Positions 33,320 to 41,651 of a stretch of 51,280 bases of DNA are shown piece after piece (position 1 is the stretch's first letter; each line of letters starts with the position of its first letter). The translations under genes and the position numbers were made by a program. The stretch is from NCBI GenBank assembly GCA_033064195.1, contig JARBJD010000438.1, positions 1 to 51,280 on the forward strand. Direction: 5' to 3'. The notes beneath the pieces are model-generated. The model saw nothing but the letters and a program-made list of their open reading frames with translations, searched no databases and was not told where the DNA came from. This DNA comes from Blattamonas nauphoetae. Lineage: Eukaryota > Preaxostyla > Oxymonadida.

Positions 33320-34391
33320 TCAGAGTTGTCCACCATTAATCATTGAAATGTAATCCAATTTGTCGATCGTTGTCATTTTCTTACATGACGGTTCTTCTGG
33401 CAGCCTTTTCATCTTTTTGTCCCACTCATCTTCTTCACTTAGTGACAAATCATCCTCTCCCAGATAATCATCATCCTTTCTCCGGCCTCGGACCGTCCGT
33501 GACTTCCGTTGCGGAGGCAAAAGAGCCTCATCATCAACGCCATGAGGGTGCTCTCCTTCTCGCTTGATTTTGATAATAGTGTCTGTTTCCTGCAATAAAA
33601 TAGTAAGAACATCGATAAGGGCACACAGTTGTGACGATAGTATCATCCGGTGAATCGATGCATGACTGTTGATCGATCATCCTTCTTCGCTCTGCAAATT
33701 TCCATTGTTTCTCTAGAGAGGTTGCGACACGGGAAGAAACGATGACTTGATGCCATCTCTTGACCTCGAAATCATGGATGACTCTTTTAAACCGAAATGG
33801 GAGATGTTGCCAGGAATTCGTCGGGATCGACGTTGATGGGCTCACTTTCAATTTTGAGTGCTGAATTGTGAAGCATAGATACTTTGATATGCCGTTGAAA
33901 TCGATTTCCGGCGATTCTCCTGGGAAATTGGGTGAAAATTGGACAAATTTTACGATTCGTCCCTTCAATGCCGCTTCCAAGTCTGTGAAGTATTCGATAA
34001 ACTGTGAGCAAGTGTTGATTGTACTTTGAGGCGGGTGAGATCGCAAATTCCGTGTCATGATCCCGAACTCAGCATCGCAATCATTTTTCCCATGATGTTC
34101 AACGAAGAAAAGAGCATACGTGGACAACGTGTTATCAAGGGTTGTTAAATCTGAGAGTAGGTAGCAGAGAAGTTGTTTATTGCGAAAGTGTGGCCCACAG
34201 TCTGATACGAAAAAAAGAGTCTGGGCCCGATCAAACAACTCCTCTTCGAGCAATGATTCCAAAGCTTCTACAACAAAAGAAGCATAATGGTTTAGACATG
34301 TTATGAGTGGGATGGGACGGAAGAAAGTGGGATTTTGCTTGGGATTTCTGCCCATATTTTTGTGAAGCTTCAACGAAACCCCAATTGTCAA
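33320..34391 (-). pseudogene. DDE-transposase-like gene, C-terminal copy
   Basis: The minus-strand frame from 34391 carries FVSDCGPHFRNKQL, FFVEHHGKNDCDAEFG and a C-terminal part with FRFKRVIHDFEVKRWHQVIV. A 37-nt intron (33590-33626, GTGTGC...TTGCAG, phase 0) splices to ETDTIIKIKREGEHPHG and an acidic/basic tail (RTVRGRRKDDDYLGEDDLSL) ending MINGGQL. It is homologous to the split gene at 12.8-20.0 kb. The N-terminal part, including the DFKENW motif, is missing at about 34400, so the copy is truncated. The tail with alternating acidic and basic runs suggests a nuclear protein. Confidence 0.65.
33590..33626 (-). other. 37-nt intron
   Basis: The minus-strand donor GTGTGCCC and acceptor TTTTATTGCAG join ACA ACT to GAA ACA in phase 0. 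Both sides are long open frames, and reading through the intron gives a short dead-end frame. Confidence 0.65.
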
Positions 34392-34589
34392 TATTTCTCA
34401 CTTTATCAATGAATTAACTCACAACAAATCAAATATATCAGCGATTTGACTGAAAAGTATTGTGATCCCATGATCGAACCCAACAAATGGTCAACGGCCT
34501 CCTGGATTCTCATTCGAGTCTCGCTCGGATTGATCATCTCACTCTCTTCAACGGTGGAGCTCTCTCTGAGAAGGGCGAGGACAGATTGG

Positions 34590-37217
34590 ATTCGCGTTCA
34601 ACACGCTGGACAGCGGGACGGCGATCTTCATCGAAACAGAAGGTTGTGTCTTCGAGACTCCGCTGGAACCGCAACCAAAAGTCCTGTCTGCTGAGACAGA
34701 GTGTGCAGATGTGATGTGCACAACGATGAACATTGTGTTGCGAGGACAAGCGTTTCTTTCCGATCGGACAAATATTCTCGTTCTGGATGGAATCACTGAG
34801 CCAATCCCGTTCATGTGTGAAACGCAAACATCAGCAACAATCAGCTCACTTCGGATCGGAGCAGGATTCGATCTGACACACTCCACGACGTACCCACTCA
34901 TCTCCATCATAGAAGACGCAGTCACAGATCCCCACCAGATTCTGTGTGATGGGGTGACGTTCACAACACCCTCGGCACCTCGTCTCCCAACGGTGTATGT
35001 CTCATCGTGGAATGGAGACGATGGATGGAATTGTGGCGAAGAGCCTGATCCATGCAGATCGATGGAACGTGCATTGACCAGGCTCAGCAACGGAAAATCG
35101 ACGCTCCTGCTTCAGGGGACCTTCAATCACGTGTCAGTGTGGGAAATCTCGTTCTCGTCTTTCGTGATTTCCCACAACCGAGTATTGAATGATGTGGGAA
35201 GCGCAGTGACTCACTCGACAGTTCGAGTTGGGAAAGAAGGAAGGCTCGTTGTGGATGGAGCGACAGAGACAAGATTGGAAAGCCTCTAGTTCGTTCTTCA
35301 TCCTTTGCCAACTGTTGCGGTGTACGCTGAGATCAAAACAGGCCTGCCGACTATCATGAACTGTCTGGTGAGTAGAGATGTGTCGACATCGTCGTCTCTC
35401 TCAGCGAGACACTCTTCCTTCGTCCGAACTCGGAATGCAATGGATTTGGTGCGCCTGACGACAACACAACTCGAGCATCATTCTGTGACGACATTTTTGG
35501 CTGAGCAGAGTGTCGGATCAACGCGGATCTTGAAATGGAAAGCAGAATCAGTCCACACGCAATCGACAGCAGGCTCAGCTGTGTTCTTCACACTCTCCAA
35601 CACATCGTCACACGATTTATCGGCTTCGTCGTTCACATCCTGCTCATCGTCGAACGCGAACTGTGTAGGCGGCGGTGTGTCGTTCTCGCTGTCTGAATTA
35701 GCGTCTCTTGTGATCCAGTTCTGTTCGTTTGTGAGCTGCAGTGCTGGCGATGGAGGGAGGGGAGGGGGAATTGGATTGTCATTCTCATCGGACAGCTCCA
35801 ACGACTACCTTCTGGACACGCTGACATTTTCTCACAACACCGAAGTGTTTGGACGAGATCTCATTCTGGTTGCTGAATCGCTGGAGAAGACTGTGACGAT
35901 TGATCATTTCCTGTTCAATCTGCATCCACCTGGATTTGATCGCTCGAATGCGTTGTTTGGATCGGACAGCGTGGTTTACGTGGAAGAGACCGACTTGTTT
36001 CCGTTTCTGTTCCCGAACAATCGGTTCAAGAACGTGTTCATTGATTCCTTGGTTGCAACAGGCGAAGCATCGGATAGTGCGGAGTGCGGGCGAGAATATC
36101 ACCCCTGCCAGTCCCTTCGCGATTCGATGTACCATCTATTGAATGTAGACAGTGATGAGGAAGTGTCGCAGTGTGTACTTGAGCGAAGTCTTGTTTTAAT
36201 GGGCGATCTCGTGCTTGGAGAGGATGGTGATGTGGAGTTGTGTGGATACGTGACAGTTGGGCAAGTTCGATTTGATAGGAGCTGAAGCATCGGATTCAGA
36301 TTGACCTTTGGACTGAGTGAGGTTGTGTCTCCGCAGACGGTGCTGATGAAATATCTGGAGTCCGTGCTCCCTCTCTTCTCGACACACCCTCAGCCGATCA
36401 TTGCAGTGCAGTCCGTGAGTCTGTCTCTGATTGAGTGTGTTGTGAAGCCGATCGATTCACAACAAGCTGATTGTTCAACTCTGTCCTTCCACACATCTCT
36501 CACATCGATGACGGAGAGTGTTCGTCTGAGTGTGTCTCGTCTTGTTGCTCAGAACCTGCTCCTCTCCCAACCAATCATCTCCATCCGATCCACTGCAGAT
36601 CTCCCACCTCTCATGGATTCTCTGTCCACTGGCCATTCGAGCATGCTCACTCTAAACCTCCCCTACTCCCTCTCGCCCTCTCTTTTCTTCGAATCCTCCA
36701 TCTTTGAAAGTGTCTTACTTCAGATTGATGCGACACACGATGATCCCATCGAGACGGGAAGCGTGTTGTTCGCCGATCATTCTTTTCCGCTGAGCAAGCT
36801 GTTGATTCGTGACTGCTCATTCTCGACGTGTTCCGCTGTCATCGTTTGAGTGATACCGCTCGCATCTCTCTCTGACCGAATCGTCTTTCGTGAATTGTTC
36901 GTTCGAATTCGATCCAGATTGCATTGTTCCTCCCTCCTTTTCTCTCCTCGCTGTCACATCCCACGCTCTTGCTGTTCGATTCTTTCTCTCGCTAAATATC
37001 TCCCAGTTGTCCTCACCTCTCTCGGCAGCAAACATCGACTCTCCCCAGTTGGCCAAGATTCGGTCTTCCAACCTTGCCAACCCTTCCTTCCTGTACGACG
37101 ACACACTGAGCCAGTCCTCGCTTGCAAGCGGACTGGAACTCATTAGGGTGCGAGTGTGTGGCGGTGCATGGCCTGCTCATCGGAACTTGCTGTTTGTGAA
37201 TTGCATGTCATCTTGAA
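34590..37217 (+). pseudogene. Beta-helix surface protein, plus strand
   Basis: Three successive long frames (to 35289, 35305-36285, 36301-36849) and a last piece (36890-37217) belong to one beta-helix gene. They show the family signature twice: VYVSSWNGDDGWNCGEEPDP with CRSMERAL, and SAECGREYHPCQSLRDSM. Between the signatures are Ser/Thr-rich rungs such as SFTSCSSSNANCVGGGVSFS and SFVSCSAGDGGRGGGIGLSF. Single stops between the frames (TAG near 35287, TGA at 36283 and 36847) suggest a recent pseudogene rather than introns. Related relics are at 3.5-6.8 kb and 8.0-9.5 kb. Function is unknown; probably secreted or surface-exposed. Confidence 0.7.
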
Positions 37218-37309
37218 GAGACGAGAGCTGACACACAAAAAATGAAAACAGACAGAAGAAGATATCTTTGAATGACTGCAGACCGCCGACGAGAAGGATG
37301 ATACCATGT

Positions 37310-37527
37310 GATATTTGCATCATGTTTACGAAAAGATCTTCATTGTGAGGTGGTGGTACAACACTCTGTTCGCTTTCTCCGCTCACTGTCTATACAACCA
37401 TCGTGTCTCCTCTGATCCACTGCACACCGTTGAGGTCCTAGTGAAGGAGAAGCTGATCCACTTCTTATCATACAAGCTTCCATCTGAATCCGTGTTCTAT
37501 TTGGAAAGGAATAAATTGGATTGTTGA
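37310..37527 (+). pseudogene. Unrecognised short gene fragment
   Basis: A 70-codon frame with ASP-type turns and aromatic residues, containing VRWWYNTLFAFSAHCLYNH and EVLVKEKLIHFLSYKLPSES. A similar texture is common in the helical-repeat host genes, but no start or family is visible. From here to about 38200 I see only short frames and no recognisable gene. Confidence 0.25.
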
Positions 37528-38206
37528 ATGGAGACGCATCCCGTTCGGTCTTTCTGTCATTTAAACGTTCGTACTGTCGCATCTTCGGTGGTTGTCATCT
37601 GCTATTCTCATTCACTCTTCTCCCTCCACCTTCTTTCATCTTGTTCAAGTTTCATTCTGAGACATTCCTTCCTTTTTTTGGAATTTCCGACACATCGAGA
37701 TACACTGGAGAGAAATTAAAAGTCACACGAGGAGAATGCCATTGCCAAGTGACAAAACTGGGAAATTCAATTGTTCGACGCTTCCGAGTTAAAACTGCAA
37801 AATCTTATGACTATTATAGAGAAAACTTAGAGAAAACTATCCATCCGTGCATTTTCTTGGAGTCATCAAACAGAAAATGTCACCGTTCTAAAACGAATGA
37901 ATGTTCGGGATGAAATGGGGAGATCTCCCAGTCCCATCCCGTGGGATTTTGAGGACTGTTGGGTTTCGTCGATTCACCGCCATAATATCAATGAACTAAT
38001 TGACAACAGCAGGAAAAATGAGGTTTTCGCAACTGGGATTTTCTGGGATTTTTGTGTGGAGATAAGGGTTGATCATGGAGAATTGGTACCAGACCGTAAA
38101 TCCATTTCGTTTATTGGAAAATCACGCGTACTGTATCTCACCTCAAGTGAATTTCAAGTCAAATCATGTTCAAAGGAGAATAAAACTGAAATGTCAGAAA
38201 AACAAA

Positions 38207-38640
38207 TTATGGATGGGAGATGGGTGGGATCGTAACATGTCTATTATGGTTCAGGACCTCACTAATATAATGGTAGGTTCTTTTGTCCAATGATCCTTTT
38301 TCATTTCTGTAGTAGACCACGAAGCCAAGATCGGTCAGCTGTTGATTGTTGAAGAAGTCTTTCTGCGATTCTTCCGTTGATATCGGTATTTTCCAATTTT
38401 CTTTAAAGTCAGCAATGATCATATACTGGTTTTGTTTCAACGTGTTTCTAATTTCCTTGATTCCTTTTCGTTGATCTTCTGCTTCAAAAATATGATCATC
38501 CAAGGCTTGAATTTCTTTCTCTAGTGCTTCGATCTTCGTTCGTTCAGTTTCTGGAAGGACTGCAAGTTCGCGAGAAGCTTCCTTCCGGCGGATACAGTCT
38601 GGGCAGACATCTGTTCAGTAGTGGTATAAGCGAAATGGGA
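38207..38640 (-). pseudogene. DDE-transposase-like gene, central copy
   Basis: The minus-strand frame begins with a CxxC (DVCPDCIRRKEAS), continues through a Glu/Lys coiled stretch (ERTKIEALEKEIQALDDHIF) and reaches MIIADFKENWKIP, then LTDLGFVVYYRNEKGS and YHYISEVLNHNRHV. These match the CxxC, coiled and DFKENW regions of the split gene at 12.8-20.0 kb in the same order. The copy ends near 38240, before the SD.GPHFRN motif. An acceptor-like CTGAACAG lies just upstream of the CxxC exon. It abuts the left side of the Polinton. Confidence 0.65.
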
Positions 38641-38759
38641 ACCAAACTGGCATAGGTGATACTCCTAGGAGAATTGGAACGAGAAATCATTTTGAATCTC
38701 AGAGCCAATTGATTTTTTTTAATATGACTCATTCCAATTTCCATCTCACTCACTACTGA

Positions 38760-38790
38760 AAATATTGACATTTCAGAGTAGTCAATATTT
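38760..38790. repeat. 10-bp stem hairpin near the Polinton left side
   Basis: AAATATTGAC, an 11-base loop, then GTCAATATTT form a perfect inverted repeat about 130 bp upstream of the first Polinton gene. It could mark the element end region or be a terminator for the gene to its left. It is AT-rich, so chance is possible. Confidence 0.5.
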
Positions 38791-38879
38791 GGCCGTAAAT
38801 TCAAAAATAAAGGCGAAAAACGGACCTCTTGAAAAGTGTCTTTTTTGAAGCAAATTTTGAGTACTTTTAGAAAACAACG

Positions 38880-38918
38880 TCGATTTCTTTTTTTATTCAA
38901 TTTTTTAATTTGTATAAA
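38880..38918 (+). promoter_or_regulatory. T-rich upstream box, gene at 38919
   Basis: CTTTTTTTATTCAATTTTTT followed by AATTTGTATAAA directly before the ATG. It matches the box upstream of 41219 almost base for base. Confidence 0.55.
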
Positions 38919-39512
38919 ATGAGCAGCGTCTTGACACCAACACAACTACTGGAAATTTTGGACAAAGAAGATTTGAAAATGAAATCACCTCCAACTCTCA
39001 ATCGACAAGGAACAACATATCTCACAGGAAGCACTTTCGAATACTATCTCGAAGAGAAACCAGATGAAACTTATCAAGTGTACGTCAATAGTTTCGTCAA
39101 AGGATACAGACCACATCTGAATCGCCAGAAATATCTTCGACCAGCAAATCGTTGTACAAAAGAGAAGCTTATTGAATCAATGAAAAATGAGAATTGTGAA
39201 CTCATTTCTGAATACACTCATTCAAGTACTCCAGTAACATATCGACATGAAGGAATTGAATGGATAGTAATCCCATCAAAATGGATGAAAGGATTCAGAA
39301 CTCATCAGAATAAACGAAAACGATACACACAATCGTTTGTTGAAAATGAATTGAAAAAAGAGAATTGTGAACTCATTGGAACATACACAAAGGTACTTGA
39401 GCCATTCAAATATCGCGATTTACGAACAAAGAATGAGTATTACGTTCGCTTGGACAATTGGTTGTATTTTGGAGACCGCCCTCACTTGAGAAAGTACCAC
39501 GAAAGGTCATGA
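38919..39512 (+). CDS. Repeat-module protein 1 of the Polinton
   Basis: The start is ATG 38919 (MSSVLTPTQLLEILDKED), next to the T-rich box. The protein has about 197 residues and three modules of about 50-60 residues. Each module closes with a similar turn: GYRPHLNRQK, GFRTHQNKRK and GDRPHLRKYH. Module cores read NCELISEYTHSSTPVTYRHE and NCELIGTYTKVLEPFKYRD. The layout resembles the repeated NCELI..Y type modules in proteins of large DNA viruses and phages (CapR-like), but without their zinc-binding cysteines. A shorter paralogue follows at 41219. The role is unknown; the basic, modular character suggests nucleic-acid binding. Confidence 0.65.
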   Translation: MSSVLTPTQLLEILDKEDLKMKSPPTLNRQGTTYLTGSTFEYYLEEKPDETYQVYVNSFVKGYRPHLNRQKYLRPANRCTKEKLIESMKNENCELISEYTHSSTPVTYRHEGIEWIVIPSKWMKGFRTHQNKRKRYTQSFVENELKKENCELIGTYTKVLEPFKYRDLRTKNEYYVRLDNWLYFGDRPHLRKYHERS

Positions 39513-41218
39513 AAATACTGAAAATCTATTTTTGACCACAAATCACTGAAATCCAACATGATAACCATTTCGAAAAATTCTGAAAAAAATTCTAAAATCT
39601 CGGGGACACTGTCGGTCCTCGATCAAGACAATCCTGATGAAAATCGGTTGAGAATTCGTCGAACTGTGTACCGAACTTAGGTCCAAAAAGTGACGAAAAA
39701 GTCGATGTTCAGATTTCGCCACTATGAACACCTTTATGTCTCAAATTGTGTTCAAACACGTTCTAAAATTACGAAATTGATGTTGATAGGTGAAATTTTA
39801 GGAAAAAAGCACTTTTGAAAAAAAAGTTTGATCCGACCCCACAACATATTTTGAAAATGACAAAATTTTTAAGGAGGAGAAAGTGACGTCTCGCTCTTCT
39901 CCTACACGTCACTTTTCGCCCTCTGATGGTCTCCGTAGGTGTCAAATCGGTAGTGGACAGGTATTCGCGTCATTCGGTTCTGACGATCCTCGACACACGA
40001 TCGTTTTCACAATTTTTTGTCAATTTTCATTTTACACGATTTTCCTTCAAACCACTTCACAATTGCACTCAAGCGACGCTTTTTTGAGAATTCTGGTTTT
40101 ACATCACCTATAGTTCTCTCTGGAGGGTCGGTTCTTCGATCACACCTCTGACGACACATTTGCACCAACATTTTGACACTATGGATTTTTTGATCCGATT
40201 TTCAGTGCAAATCCTTCTTTCTCACGGTATGAGTGAGGTGTGCTCAAATTTTGAGGAGATTTTGTCTGATAGTTCTCCCATAAAGTCACTTTTTCATGTT
40301 TTCACTTCTCAACTTTTGACCGTTTTTGTCACTTCAAAACAGGCTGTAGTCCCTTTCATTTCATCACTTTCTCTCCCCATTTCACATATGATCTGTTCAT
40401 CATTCCTCTTCATTTTGCTCAATTCACTTCCATTTTGTGGGCCGTTCTCACTTCACTAGCACATCATTTTAGTCAACTTGTCATCAACTTTTTCACAAAA
40501 ACAGAGTAAATGAAAGCGAAACAAGCATGAATGAAGTGAGCAAGTATGAAAATGAGAGGGAAATTGACGAACGTGAAAATGACGTGAAATGTGACACCAA
40601 TAGTGAAAATGTCGCTTGTGTTCCGGTTTTTCTCTCTTAAAAACAACGAAAATGATTCAAAAATGTACGTGATATGATGAAGATTACGGAAAAATTCCGA
40701 GATATGAAGTGAGCCGTTGAAAGTGAGATCTCTGCAAAAGTCCGGAAAACTCAGTAAACGAGAATAAGTGTGTTGAATTTGAAAACAAGATTAAGAGAAA
40801 GAAACATGAATGAAGTGGTTAAAAACAGAAAACAACGAGAAAACGAAGACAAAAGTGAGGTCAAAAATGAAACAATAATGAGCAAAGATTAGGTGACAAT
40901 TCAACCATAAACAGCTAAAACAGAGATGAAAAAAGAGAGAAATGAGAGTGGCATACTCGTTTTTACATAAAAGTGCAGAGATCCACGACCGATCCTGAAA
41001 CCTCGAATAACTCTGCAAAAGTTCGGAAAATCCAAAAAACGAAGCATACCATGATGATCCTGGAGTTCCGGAGAATCTGAAACGCGAAGAATTAGAACGA
41101 AACTATCACTTGTGAGAAATGAGTGATCGAACCCATTGATCCTCGATCTGAGTGACAAAACCAAAACTGAGAAATCAACGAATGAAATTTTATTTTTGAA
41201 TTTTTTAATTTGTATTAA
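39513..41218. other. 1.7-kb AT-rich spacer between two paralogues
   Basis: No supported gene. The stretch is AT-rich with short frames only. A sequence like TCTGCAAAAGTCCGGAAAA appears near 40732 and, slightly changed, near 41012, so an internal repeat is likely. It separates the two repeat-module genes, and its size is unusual for a compact element. It may contain a Polinton terminal-repeat border or an inserted sequence. Confidence 0.4.
41186..41218 (+). promoter_or_regulatory. T-rich upstream box, gene at 41219
   Basis: ATTTTATTTTTGAATTTTTT followed by AATTTGTATTAA directly before ATG 41219. It is near-identical to the box at 38880-38918. Confidence 0.6.
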
Positions 41219-41608
41219 ATGAATCCAACTGAAATGTACAAGGAAAGACGTCGAGTATGTTCGGAACAAGCATTAATTGAATCAATGAGAGAAGAGAACT
41301 GTTCGCTAGTCTCTGAGTATGTCAGAAATAATGTGCCGGTGACGTATGTTCATGAGGGAGTTGAATGGAGAATAAAACCAAAGTTGTGGAATCAAGGAAA
41401 CAGACCTCACTTAGCGAAACGTCGACACTACACTCAATCGTTTGTGGATAATGAACTGAAGAAATATAATTGTGAGCTCGTCGGTGAGTACACCAAAGTT
41501 CTGGTTCCATTCACATATCGAGAGATTGGCGGAAGTGAAGTGTTCAGAATTAGACTTGATGCATGGCTGACTGCTAAGAAAAAGCCCCATCTGAGAAAAC
41601 AAAAATAA
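41219..41608 (+). CDS. Repeat-module protein 2 of the Polinton
   Basis: 129 residues from ATG 41219 (MNPTEMYKERRRVCSEQAL). It has two modules homologous to the last two of the 38919 gene: NCSLVSEYVRNNVPVTYVHE with GNRPHLAKRR, then NCELVGEYTKVLVPFTYREI with KKPHLRKQK. The shared YTQSFV.NELKK linker makes them clear paralogues. It ends TAA about 45 bp before the polymerase gene, on the same strand and with the same upstream box. The product is strongly basic. A DNA-binding or accessory role is inferred only. Confidence 0.65.
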   Translation: MNPTEMYKERRRVCSEQALIESMREENCSLVSEYVRNNVPVTYVHEGVEWRIKPKLWNQGNRPHLAKRRHYTQSFVDNELKKYNCELVGEYTKVLVPFTYREIGGSEVFRIRLDAWLTAKKKPHLRKQK

Positions 41609-41617
41609 ACGCTCAAC

Positions 41618-41651
41618 TTTTTTTATTTTCGGATTTTTTATTTTGTAGTAA
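41618..41651 (+). promoter_or_regulatory. T-rich upstream box, polymerase gene
   Basis: TTTTTTTATTTTCGGATTTT then TTATTTTGTAGTAA directly before ATG 41652. The core TTTTTATTTTGTA is shared with the box upstream of 49437. Confidence 0.6.

Noticed and set aside
33320-38640. The two right-hand DDE-like pieces as one gene split by a 3.8-kb insertion
   Set aside because: Their homologous regions overlap by about 35 residues around the NH motif and differ in sequence, so they are better read as two partial copies.
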